The notes under the pieces: generated by a model
Database searches by the model: none
The model's input: the letters and a program-made list of their open reading frames with translations, nothing else
Told to the model about the DNA's origin: nothing
Translations under genes and position numbers: made by a program
Part shown: positions 24,163-31,196 of the stretch, one piece after another
How the letters are laid out: each line of letters starts with the position of its first letter
How positions within the stretch are numbered: position 1 is the stretch's first letter
Origin: Chloroflexota bacterium
GTDB taxonomy: Bacteria > Chloroflexota > Dehalococcoidia > UBA2979
Direction of reading: 5' to 3'
Assembly: GCA_009391845.1 (NCBI GenBank)
Contig: QWJG01000007.1
Location: forward strand, 1-32,862
Length of the DNA: 32,862 nucleotides

Positions 24163-24876
24163 GTGACCACAGCCGATGCACGCACCGACGCGATCGCCGC
24201 GAACCTGAGCGCTGTCCGCGCCGAGGTCGCCGCGGCCTGCGTACGGGCTGGACGCGATCCCGCCTCCGTGACCATCGTCGGCGTCTCCAAGACGCACGGC
24301 TTCGAGGTGATCGAGGCCGCCGTCCGCGCTCGGATGCTGGACCTCGGCGAAAATCGCGCCCAGGAGTTCGTACCGAAGGCGGAGGCCGCTGCGGCGGCCG
24401 GTCTGACGCCAAGCTGGCATTTCATCGGCCACCTACAGCGCAACAAGGCGCGGCAGGTGATCCCGCACCTTGGCACCCTGCATTCGCTGGATTCAGAGGG
24501 GCTGGTTACCGAGATCGGGAACCGCTGGGCGTCAGGGATTCGCCCCACTTCGGGCACGCCGATCCGCTGCTACCTTGAGGTGAATATCGCCGGTGAGGCC
24601 CAAAAGCACGGCGTCGCGCCTGGCGCGATTGCGCCATTGCTGTCGGCTGCCAGAGATTGCGCCGCCCTGGAGGTTGCCGGTCTGATGACCGTCGCGCCGC
24701 GCAGTGATGACCCGGAACAGGTGCGCCCGGTCTTTCGGGAGCTACGCGCGCTGGCCGAATCGCTCGGCCTCCCGGGGCTTTCGATGGGTATGACGGACGA
24801 CTACCCGGTGGCGATCGAGGAGGGCGCCACGATCGTGCGAATTGGGCGAGCGATCTTCGGCGATCGTCGCGGCTAA
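24163..24876 (+). CDS. PLP homeostasis protein YggS/PLPBP family
   Basis: A 237-residue single-domain alanine-racemase-fold protein that binds pyridoxal phosphate and helps keep PLP and amino acid pools balanced. The PLP lysine is Lys43 in VGVSKTHG. Other family marks: LGENRAQEFVPK, WHFIGHLQRNKAR, LEVNIAGEAQKHG (close to the usual VNxSxExxKxG), GLMTVAP, LSMGMTDDYPVAIEEG and the ending VRIGRAIFG. Start GTG 24163. In many Gram-positive and related genomes it sits with proC, yggT and division genes, as here. Often named yggS or ylmE. Confidence 0.93.
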   Translation: MTTADARTDAIAANLSAVRAEVAAACVRAGRDPASVTIVGVSKTHGFEVIEAAVRARMLDLGENRAQEFVPKAEAAAAAGLTPSWHFIGHLQRNKARQVIPHLGTLHSLDSEGLVTEIGNRWASGIRPTSGTPIRCYLEVNIAGEAQKHGVAPGAIAPLLSAARDCAALEVAGLMTVAPRSDDPEQVRPVFRELRALAESLGLPGLSMGMTDDYPVAIEEGATIVRIGRAIFGDRRG

Positions 24877-24904
24877 CCTCGGGCAACACGGAACGGATTC
24901 AACG

Positions 24905-25711
24905 ATGCGCGTTGGACTGCTTGGCGGCGGATTCATGGGAGAGGCGTTCCTGCGCGGCCTCTTGCGTGCCGGTGCGGCCATGCCGCAGGACATCGCGGTT
25001 GCCGAGATCAGCGAGTCCCGTCGCACGGTCCTCAGCGAATACGGGGTGCGGCTCACGTCGGACCTCGAAAGCGCCTGTATCGGCGCGGAGCTGGTGCTGG
25101 TCGCGCTGAAGCCACAGGACGTCGACACAATCAGCTCGCTGCGGGGAGCCCTCCCCTCGGACTCGGTACTCGTCTCCATCGCCGCCGGCGTCACGCTGGG
25201 CGATCTCCAACGTCTCTCCGGACACCGCGCCTGCGTGCGTGTGATGCCCAACCTTCCCGCCGCGATCGGCGAGGGCGCCGCCGCCTACCTCGTTGCGACC
25301 GAGGTCACGGAGCTGCAACGCAAGCGCCTGCACCAGGTGCTGGACGCCGTCTCCACCGTCGCGATCGAGGTCGAGGACGATGAGGCGGTAGACCTCGCGA
25401 CGGCGCTGCACGGTTCTGGGCCCGCTTATGTCTACTACGTCATCGAGGCGATGATCGACGCCGGCGTTCGCCTCGGCATGCGCCGCGCCAACGCGACCTC
25501 GCTCGTGCTCGCCACCGTCGCCGGATCGGCGCGCTACGCGATCGAGAACGGCGCCCATCCGGCGGAGCTGCGGAACGCCGTGACCTCGCCCGGTGGCACC
25601 ACCGCGGCCGCCCTCGCGGAACTCGAATCGGCCGGCGTGCGCGCCGCGTTCGATGACGCGATCGATGCCGCATTCAGGCGCGCCCGCGAACTCGCCGAAG
25701 ACACCGACTGA
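24905..25711 (+). CDS. proC: Pyrroline-5-carboxylate reductase
   Basis: ProC catalyses the last step of proline synthesis, reducing pyrroline-5-carboxylate with NAD(P)H. The 268-residue product has the nucleotide loop LLGGGFMGEAF near residues 5-15, LVLVALKPQDV, RVMPNLPAAIGEG near 110-122, the catalytic-domain GSGPAYVYYVIEAMIDAGVRLG, and VTSPGGTTAAAL near the C-terminus. The ATG at 24905 fits the homology; the frame is open to 24842 upstream, but that part overlaps yggS. Follows yggS by 28 bp and precedes yggT by 16 bp. Confidence 0.95.
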   Translation: MRVGLLGGGFMGEAFLRGLLRAGAAMPQDIAVAEISESRRTVLSEYGVRLTSDLESACIGAELVLVALKPQDVDTISSLRGALPSDSVLVSIAAGVTLGDLQRLSGHRACVRVMPNLPAAIGEGAAAYLVATEVTELQRKRLHQVLDAVSTVAIEVEDDEAVDLATALHGSGPAYVYYVIEAMIDAGVRLGMRRANATSLVLATVAGSARYAIENGAHPAELRNAVTSPGGTTAAALAELESAGVRAAFDDAIDAAFRRARELAEDTD

Positions 25712-25727
25712 CCGGAAGGACCCGGAC

Positions 25728-25979
25728 ATGGTTCCTGTAATCCAGGGCATTGGCTTGCTGCTGCAGTTGCTTGGCCTGGCGATTTTCGCCCGGGCGTTGC
25801 TGAGCTGGTTCCCGATCGACCGCAACGGTCCGATCTTTCAGGCGTTGAACGCCGTCACAGATCCGATCCTCGATCCGCTTCGCCGCGTGATCCCACCGAT
25901 CGGCATGATCGACATCTCGTCGATGGTCGCGATCTTCGCGCTGCTGATCGTTGGACAGGAACTCGCCCGCTACTCCTGA
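25728..25979 (+). CDS. YggT family membrane protein
   Basis: An 83-residue integral membrane protein with one YggT repeat: helix 1 at about 4-26 (GIGLLLQLLGLAIFARALLSW), the conserved SWFPIDR and ALNAVTDPILDPLRRVIPPIG, and helix 2 at about 60-80. The ATG at 25728 has GGAAGGA 7 nt upstream. YggT/YlmG proteins cluster with division genes and have been linked to membrane or nucleoid organisation in some organisms, but the function is not settled. Confidence 0.9.
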   Translation: MVPVIQGIGLLLQLLGLAIFARALLSWFPIDRNGPIFQALNAVTDPILDPLRRVIPPIGMIDISSMVAIFALLIVGQELARYS

Positions 25980-25997
25980 CCGTCCGCCGCGAATGCT

Positions 25998-26016
25998 GGG
26001 CGCTATAGCCGCGCCC
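25998..26016. terminator. Hairpin between convergent yggT and DUF167 genes
   Basis: GGGCGC-TATAGCC-GCGCCC is a perfect 6-bp stem with a 7-nt loop in the 23-bp convergent gap; it runs into the end of the DUF167 gene. It could stop transcription from both sides. No T-run on either strand. Confidence 0.35.
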
Positions 26017-26287
26017 GCACCTCGGCTTCGGACAGACCGCGGATCTCCACGACCTTGCGTCGTGAGTGGTGACCAGTCACGATCACGATCGAACGCCGCC
26101 CCACCCCCAGCCGTTTTGCGAGCAGCCGTTCAACCGCTTCGTTGGCCTTGCCGTCGACCGGCGGAGCCGTCACCCGGATGACCACCTCGCCACCCAGCGT
26201 TGCTCCGATCACGTCCCGCGATGCACGCGGCGCGATTCGCACGGTGATCCGCGCCCGCGGTTCCTGATCGTTCGCCGGTAAAGCCAT
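26003..26287 (-). CDS. DUF167 (YggU) family protein
   Basis: A 94-residue cytoplasmic protein of the YggU/DUF167 fold: ITVRIAPRASRDVIG at about 14-28, VIRVTAPPVDGKANEAVERLLAKRLGV in the middle (the family's core DGKANEA), and IVTGHHSRRKVVEI near the end. The biochemical role is unknown. The ATG at 26287 is chosen because homology starts there and GAGAGGGA precedes it; the frame is open to 26350. It is convergent with yggT and divergent from recA. YggT and YggU genes are often adjacent, so this is the usual pair in an inverted arrangement. Confidence 0.92.
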   Translation of the reverse strand: MALPANDQEPRARITVRIAPRASRDVIGATLGGEVVIRVTAPPVDGKANEAVERLLAKRLGVGRRSIVIVTGHHSRRKVVEIRGLSEAEVRARL

Positions 26288-26353
26288 CGCGGTCCCTCTC
26301 TGCTCTCTACACTGGACGATACGGCGCACCGACACGCAGGTGACGCGCAATGC

Positions 26354-26382
26354 TTGACCTAGAACGCCCGTTCTACTACTGT
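26354..26382 (+). promoter_or_regulatory. recA promoter
   Basis: TTGACC (26354-26359) and TACTGT (26377-26382) are 17 bp apart, a clear housekeeping-type promoter. The LexA box fills the spacer. Transcription would start near 26389, leaving a leader of about 60 nt. Confidence 0.65.
26361..26374. promoter_or_regulatory. LexA (SOS) box of recA
   Basis: AGAACGCCCGTTCT has perfect 5-bp arms and fits GAAC-N4-GTTC. It lies between the -35 and -10 of recA, 74 bp before the start codon, where bound LexA would block RNA polymerase. Confidence 0.85.
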
Positions 26383-26447
26383 TCGGAACGCGGCGATAGA
26401 GAAGTCATCGAAGCCCCTCGGGGGCGATACACGAGAGGCGCAATTTC

Positions 26448-27599
26448 ATGGCCAAGGCCAGCAAGACCGATACCCGACGCGACAACCTCAATCGCGCGCT
26501 CGATCAGATCACGAAGGACTTCGGTAAAGGTGCCGTGATGCGCCTCGGCGACCCCGACGCCGCCATCCAGGTCTCCTCAATCCCGACCGGCGCGCTCTCG
26601 CTGGACATCGCCCTCGGTATCGGCGGCATCCCGCGCGGACGGATCACCGAGATCTTCGGACCGGAATCCGCCGGTAAGTCCACGCTCGCCCAGCACATTC
26701 TGGCCGAAGCACAGAAGAGCGGCGGCACCGCCGCCTACATCGATGTCGAGCACGCCATGGACCCGGCCTACGCCGCCGCCTGTGGCATCAACGTCGACGA
26801 GCTTCTGATTTCGCAGCCCGACACCGGGGAGCAGGCCCTCGAGATCTGCGAGGCGCTGATCCGCTCCGGCGCGATCGACCTCGTGGTGATCGACTCCGTC
26901 GCAGCGCTCGTGCCGCGCGCGGAGATCGAGGGCGACATGGGCGACTCCCTCCCCGGTCTGCAGGCGCGGCTGATGTCGCAGGCGATGCGGAAGCTCACCT
27001 CCGCCGTCGCCCGCAACAACACCGCGCTGGTCTTCATCAACCAGCTGCGCGAGAAGATCGGCGTGATCTTCGGTAGCCCGGAGACCACCCCCGGCGGCCG
27101 CGCGCTGAAGTTCTACTCGTCCGTGCGCATCGACATCCGCCGCATCGAGTCGATCAAGGACGGCCAGAACTTCATCGGCAACCGTGTCCGCTGCAAGGTG
27201 GTCAAGAACAAGGTCGCGCCGCCGTTCCGCCAGGCGGAGTTCGACATCCTGTTCACCAGCGAACTCCACGGCATCAACCGCCACGGCGACATCATCGACC
27301 TGGCCGCCGAGTACGACGTGGTAAAGAAGCTCGGTTCGTTCTACTCCTACGGCGATCTCCGCCTCGGCCAGGGTCGGATGAACTCCGCCGCCTACCTCCG
27401 CGAGCACGAGGAACTCAGTGCCGAGATCGAGGCGCTGGTGCGCACCGCCGCCGGCTTGAAGACCGGGGCCGTCGTCGATGACGCGGTCCTCGCGAAACCG
27501 GACGACGAGGATGTCGACCCGGAAGCGATGCTGGAAGCGATTGAAGCTGCAGTCGACGCCGAGACTGCTGATACTGCCGAACTGGTGATGGACGCCTAG
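26448..27599 (+). CDS. recA: Recombinase RecA
   Basis: RecA forms the ATP-dependent filament for homologous recombination and triggers LexA self-cleavage. The 383-residue product has the N-terminal polymerisation helix ([18 protein letters not shown]), Walker A GPESAGKS at 71-78, Walker [19 protein letters not shown], the DNA-binding L1 region [18 protein letters not shown], and [22 protein letters not shown] (L2). The C-terminal ~60 residues are acidic, as usual. No intein interrupts it. The ATG at 26448 follows GAGAGG. recX is next, 15 bp away. Confidence 0.98.
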   Translation: MAKASKTDTRRDNLNRALDQITKDFGKGAVMRLGDPDAAIQVSSIPTGALSLDIALGIGGIPRGRITEIFGPESAGKSTLAQHILAEAQKSGGTAAYIDVEHAMDPAYAAACGINVDELLISQPDTGEQALEICEALIRSGAIDLVVIDSVAALVPRAEIEGDMGDSLPGLQARLMSQAMRKLTSAVARNNTALVFINQLREKIGVIFGSPETTPGGRALKFYSSVRIDIRRIESIKDGQNFIGNRVRCKVVKNKVAPPFRQAEFDILFTSELHGINRHGDIIDLAAEYDVVKKLGSFYSYGDLRLGQGRMNSAAYLREHEELSAEIEALVRTAAGLKTGAVVDDAVLAKPDDEDVDPEAMLEAIEAAVDAETADTAELVMDA

Positions 27600-27614
27600 C
27601 GGAGGCGACGCGTA

Positions 27615-28301
27615 ATGCCGGTTGTCGTCAGTATCGAGCGCAAGCGTGGTGGCACCGCCCTGGTAGGCGTCGACGACGCCGATCCGATCGAACTGCCACT
27701 CGAATCCCTGCTGGAACACAACCTCCACGAGAACCGGCTCCTGGAGGTAGATCACTGGGCACGGATCCAGTTCGAGGGCCGGCACCGCATCGCGGTCCGT
27801 CGCGCCCTCGAATTCCTCGCCAAGCGCCGTCGTACCCGTGCCGAGCTGGTAACGCACCTCGGCGTCACGTTCGCCGAGCCGGAAGTGACGCGGGCGCTCG
27901 CCCGCATCGAGGAGCTTGGCTACCTCGATGATGGCGCATGGGCGCGCTCCTACGTGGCCCAGCCCCGCTCACGTGGCCGTGGCCGCTCCGTGCTCGCCCG
28001 GGAGCTCCAGGGCCGCGGCATCGGTCCACAGGACCTCGAGACGGCCCTCGACGGGCACGATGACACCACCGAGGCGCTCGCCGCCGCTCGCAAGCGGTTG
28101 CGCTCACTCAGCCGCCTCGAACCCGAGGTCCGCGACCGGCGGCTCTACGCCTTCCTGCAGCGCCGTGGGTTCGGCCACGAGACGATCCGGCGAGCCCAGG
28201 CAGCCGCCATGACCGAGGCCGAGCCGGCCACGGCCGAGGAATCGGAGCCCTCGGACGTGTCGGGCGCCCGCACCGCCACCCCACTACTGAGCCACCGTTA
28301 G
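27615..28301 (+). CDS. recX: Regulatory protein RecX
   Basis: RecX binds and restrains the RecA filament. The 228-residue product contains the three-helix repeats of the family: ALEFLAKRRRTRAELVTHL near 66-84, VTRALARIEELGYLDDGAWARSYV near 92-115, then RGRSVLARELQGRGIG and the last repeat DRRLYAFLQRRGFGHETIRRA. The first ~55 residues have the beta-rich N-terminal part seen in some RecX proteins. The last ~30 residues are low-complexity and acidic. GGAGG precedes the ATG, and the gene is 15 bp after recA, so it shares the SOS promoter. Confidence 0.92.
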   Translation: MPVVVSIERKRGGTALVGVDDADPIELPLESLLEHNLHENRLLEVDHWARIQFEGRHRIAVRRALEFLAKRRRTRAELVTHLGVTFAEPEVTRALARIEELGYLDDGAWARSYVAQPRSRGRGRSVLARELQGRGIGPQDLETALDGHDDTTEALAAARKRLRSLSRLEPEVRDRRLYAFLQRRGFGHETIRRAQAAAMTEAEPATAEESEPSDVSGARTATPLLSHR

Positions 28302-28308
28302 CGGTCGC

Positions 28309-28332
28309 GGCGGGGCGAAACACCGCCTCGCC
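28309..28332 (+). terminator. Hairpin after recX
   Basis: GGCGGGGC-GAAACACC-GCCTCGCC gives an 8-bp stem with one G-T pair, 7 nt after the recX stop. It is a plausible terminator of recA-recX, but without a T-run. Confidence 0.4.
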
Positions 28333-28420
28333 TGCTCGTACGTACCGAATCTGACCGCCCCGGCGGGCCGTCGCCACCGCTGGCGTCAGCATTCGTGCCC
28401 ATTCCGTCCGCCAACCTCGA

Positions 28421-28429
28421 TGCTAGGAT
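28421..28429 (+). promoter_or_regulatory. Extended -10 promoter for rny
   Basis: TGC-TAGGAT is an extended -10 (TGn plus 4/6), 105 bp before the rny ATG. The -35 region (TTCCGT at 16 bp) is weak. The 232-bp recX-rny gap holds no other signal I can support except the hairpin near its start. Confidence 0.4.
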
Positions 28430-28533
28430 GCGGTTAACAAACAGCCGCCGCGTCTACCGTGATGCGGCGCAGTTCCGACCACCCGCCGAGCGCGACGCAG
28501 CCGCGGCGCGACGGTGGCCGACTGGAGTGGGCC

Positions 28534-30063
28534 ATGGAGTCCTTGGTGATCGCGCTCGTCGCCGTGGGGGCGTTCGCCCTCGGCGGCGCGGCGCTGTACT
28601 TCCTCTTTCGTGTCAGTGGCAGCGGCATGGTGCGTCGCTCGCAGGATGAGGCGGCAACGCTCGTTGGTGACGCCCGTCGGGAAGCGCGCGAACTCACGCT
28701 TGATGCGGAGAAGGACGCGCTCACGCGACGCGAGGCGATCGACGTCGAGGCCCGCGAGTCGCGCCGCGAGCTGACGCGTGCCGAGCGCCGGCTCGAACAG
28801 CGTGAGGAAGCCCTCGATCGTCGCACCGAGCAGCTCGACCGCAACGAGCAGTCTGTCCGCGACCGCTCCGCCAAGCTGGACGGCGAAGAGCGACGCGTGG
28901 TGGAACTCGAACAGAGTGTGCGTGGCCGCCTGGAGGTAATCGCCCAGCTCACCGCCGAGGAGGCGCGCGAGCGGTTGCTGGCAGACCTCGACGTCGAGTT
29001 GCGCGACGAGGCCAGCCGCCGCGTCCGCGCGATGGAGACCTCCGCGAAGAGCGAGGCGGGCACCCGCTCCCGCAAGATCCTTGCCACCGTGATGCAGCGC
29101 ATGACCTCCGAGGTCACGGCCGAGACGACGGTCAGCACCGTCGCACTGCCCTCGGACGACCTGAAGGGCCGCATCATCGGCCGCGAGGGCCGCAATATCC
29201 GCGCTTTCGAGGCGGCCACCGGCTGCGACCTGATCATCGATGACACGCCCGGCCTCGTCACCGTCTCCGGCTTCGATCCGGTGCGCCGCGAAATCGCGCG
29301 GCAGGCGCTCGCCAAGCTCGTGCAGGACGGCCGCATCCAGCCCATCCGCATCGAGGAGGCCGTGGTCCGCGCGCGCAAGGACGTCGAGCAGACGGTCAAG
29401 GAGGCGGGCGAGCAGGCAGCCGTCGACGCCGAAGTGACCGGACTCCATCCCGAGGTGATCAAGACACTCGGTCGGCTCAAGTTCCGCTACTCCTACGGGC
29501 AGAACCAGCTCCGCCACGCCCTCGAGACCTCATGGCTCGCCGCCGCGCTCGCGTTCGAGCTGGGCGCCGACGCCGAGATCGCACGAGTCGGCGGACTGCT
29601 GCACGACCTCGGTAAGGCCGTGGACCGCGAGACCGAAGGCACGCACGCGCTGATCGGCGCCGACATCGCCAAGCGGTTTGGCGTCAGCCGCGACATCGTT
29701 CACTGCATCGAGGCGCACCACGAAGAGGTGAAGCCCGAGACCGTCGAGGCGCTGATCGTCATCTGCGCGGACGCAATGTCGGGCAGCCGGCCCGGCGCCC
29801 GCCGCGAGTCGGCCGACCAGTACATCAAGCGCCTTGAAGCGCTGGAGGCAATCGCCAATTCCTACGACGGCGTGGAGGAGGCGTTCGCGATTCAGGCGGG
29901 CCGCGAGATTCGGATCATGGTGCGGCCGGAGACGGTCGACGACGTGGAGGCAACACGGTTGGCCCGCGACGTCTCTCGCAAGATCGAGGAGACGCTGCAG
30001 TACCCCGGCGAGATTCGCGTCACCGTGATTCGCGAGACGCGTGCCTCGGCAGTCGCTCACTAG
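28534..30063 (+). CDS. rny: Ribonuclease Y
   Basis: RNase Y is the membrane-anchored endoribonuclease that starts mRNA decay in bacteria lacking or supplementing RNase E. The 509-residue product, normal length, has one membrane helix at about 4-26, a long charged coiled coil (~36-170, rich in Arg/Glu with REARELTLDAEKDALTRRE), a KH domain from about 206 (DDLKGRIIGREGRNIRAFE), and an HD domain from about 327 with HDLGK (His357, Asp358) and IEAHHEEVKPET. The ATG at 28534 follows GGAG and matches the membrane helix; the frame is open 25 codons further up. The recA-recX-rny order is seen in other Chloroflexota. Confidence 0.95.
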   Translation: MESLVIALVAVGAFALGGAALYFLFRVSGSGMVRRSQDEAATLVGDARREARELTLDAEKDALTRREAIDVEARESRRELTRAERRLEQREEALDRRTEQLDRNEQSVRDRSAKLDGEERRVVELEQSVRGRLEVIAQLTAEEARERLLADLDVELRDEASRRVRAMETSAKSEAGTRSRKILATVMQRMTSEVTAETTVSTVALPSDDLKGRIIGREGRNIRAFEAATGCDLIIDDTPGLVTVSGFDPVRREIARQALAKLVQDGRIQPIRIEEAVVRARKDVEQTVKEAGEQAAVDAEVTGLHPEVIKTLGRLKFRYSYGQNQLRHALETSWLAAALAFELGADAEIARVGGLLHDLGKAVDRETEGTHALIGADIAKRFGVSRDIVHCIEAHHEEVKPETVEALIVICADAMSGSRPGARRESADQYIKRLEALEAIANSYDGVEEAFAIQAGREIRIMVRPETVDDVEATRLARDVSRKIEETLQYPGEIRVTVIRETRASAVAH

Positions 30064-30104
30064 GACGTCCAACGCCGAACGCCCCGGGCCGGGCAAAACC
30101 TCGG

Positions 30105-30110
30105 TAGCCT
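30105..30110 (+). promoter_or_regulatory. Possible -10 element for a leaderless transcript
   Basis: TAGCCT ends 6 nt before the ATG at 30117, so transcription would start at or next to the start codon. No Shine-Dalgarno is seen. No -35 is apparent; the call is weak. Confidence 0.25.
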
Positions 30111-30116
30111 GTACGT

Positions 30117-30680
30117 ATGAATGAGCGTGAAGCGGCCGGATCCAGTTCGGACGGCGACGCCGTCATCCAGCCGTCAGTCTTCACCTGCAATTCGTCGTGG
30201 CACCCGGAGAGCGAACTCGCCTGCGGGCGCTGTGCCGCGATCATCTGCCCGGGCTGCCTCGTGTACACGCCCGGCGGCACGCGCTGTAAGCCCTGCGCGA
30301 ACCTCCGCCGACCACCGATGTACGAGCTGGGAACCAGCCACTACCTGCGCGCGGCAGCGGCCTCGGTCGGTCTCGGGGTCCCGATGGGCGTGGTCGGCTG
30401 GATGTTCCTCCCGCCGGGCAGCGGCATCGGCTTCTTCAGCATCTTCATCGGCTTCTTCCTCGGGAGCGGCATCGGCGCGCTCTTCGTCCGCGCGATCACG
30501 CGCGCGACGGGCGGCAAGCGGGGCTTCGCGATGCAGGCGATCGCGATCCAGGGCATCGTGCTGATCCTCGTGACTCGCTTCGCCCTCGCGGGGCTGCCGT
30601 TCGACCAGCTGCGCTACGACCTGATCGGGCCGGTCGCCGCGTTCATCGCCGCAAGCGTTGCCTGGCAGCAACTGCGGTAA
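30117..30680 (+). CDS. Membrane protein with N-terminal B-box-like zinc finger
   Basis: A 187-residue protein. The N-terminal ~70 residues hold a Cys/His cluster (Cys24, His29, Cys36, Cys39, Cys44, Cys47, Cys57, Cys60), with CGRC, CPGC and CKPC pairs, resembling the B-box-type zinc finger found fused to membrane domains in many bacteria. Four membrane helices follow at about 80-99, 103-126, 140-158 and 168-184, separated by a basic loop (RAITRATGGKRG). Function unknown. It is 53 bp after rny. No ribosome site is visible. The zinc finger probably faces the cytoplasm and binds a protein partner. Confidence 0.82.
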   Translation: MNEREAAGSSSDGDAVIQPSVFTCNSSWHPESELACGRCAAIICPGCLVYTPGGTRCKPCANLRRPPMYELGTSHYLRAAAASVGLGVPMGVVGWMFLPPGSGIGFFSIFIGFFLGSGIGALFVRAITRATGGKRGFAMQAIAIQGIVLILVTRFALAGLPFDQLRYDLIGPVAAFIAASVAWQQLR

Positions 30681-30786
30681 CGCCGCTACGCGCCGCCGAA
30701 CGGCCACGCGCATGCACACACTGACAACGCGACCTCGAACGAGGCGTCCACACGGCGAGCGGCGTTGGGACGGGCGGAGGCGGCGG

Positions 30787-31026
30787 CTACTGCAGCCGAT
30801 CGACGATCGCGAGGATGGCGAGCAGCGCAAAGCTCACCAGCGATACGCCAGCCACGCGCCGCAGCTCGTTCGCGAGGTGCGGTGATTCGCGTTCGACGTA
30901 GCGTTGCGGCCGTGCGTTCTGCGCGTTCATGTGCCGCGCCGCGCCCTCGACGACGGGGGCGCCGGAGTAGGTGGGCCGGGGCGGCAGGCGGCGCGGCGAT
31001 TCTCGGCGTCGCGGGGTGCGTGGCAT
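30787..31026 (-). CDS. Small single-pass membrane protein, hypothetical
   Basis: A 79-residue protein: an Arg/Pro-rich basic N-terminus, then a central segment RYVERESPHLANELRRVAG, and one membrane helix at about 58-76 next to the C-terminus. The pattern 'YV...ELRRV' directly before a terminal helix is seen in small membrane proteins of high-GC bacteria, though I cannot name the family. A strong GAGGAGG lies 6 nt before the ATG at 31026, which favours a real gene. It is convergent with the zinc-finger membrane protein and divergent from the tRNA. Confidence 0.68.
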   Translation of the reverse strand: MPRTPRRRESPRRLPPRPTYSGAPVVEGAARHMNAQNARPQRYVERESPHLANELRRVAGVSLVSFALLAILAIVDRLQ

Positions 31027-31074
31027 CCGGGCCTCCTCGGCGGGTTGCTGATCGGTACACGGTGATTGTCCTCG

Positions 31075-31104
31075 TTGACCGGTGCGCAGGGAAGGCCTTA
31101 CCGT
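31075..31104 (+). promoter_or_regulatory. tRNA-Asp promoter
   Basis: TTGACC (31075-31080) and TACCGT (31099-31104) are 18 bp apart, and transcription would start near 31111, nine bases before the tRNA. The -35 is the same as that of recA. Confidence 0.6.
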
Positions 31105-31119
31105 TGAGGTCGCTCACAC

Positions 31120-31196
31120 GGCCCCGTGGTGTAGCGGCCTAACACGCCACCCTGTCACGGTGGAGATCGTCGGTTCGAATCCGATCGGGGTCGCCA
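31120..31196 (+). tRNA. tRNA-Asp (anticodon GTC)
   Basis: A full cloverleaf can be drawn: acceptor GGCCCCG/CGGGGTC with one G-T pair, D arm GTG...CAC, anticodon stem CCACC/GGTGG around the loop CTGTCAC with GTC at 31154-31156, T arm GTCGG-TTCGAAT-CCGAT, discriminator G (31193) and an encoded CCA (31194-31196). Its 3' half is overlapped on the other strand by the recombinase gene, so it is the integration target of the element to the right. Confidence 0.96.

Noticed and set aside
30733..30744. CCTCG-AA-CGAGG as a terminator after the zinc-finger membrane protein
   Set aside because: A 2-nt loop and a 5-bp stem without T-run are not convincing.
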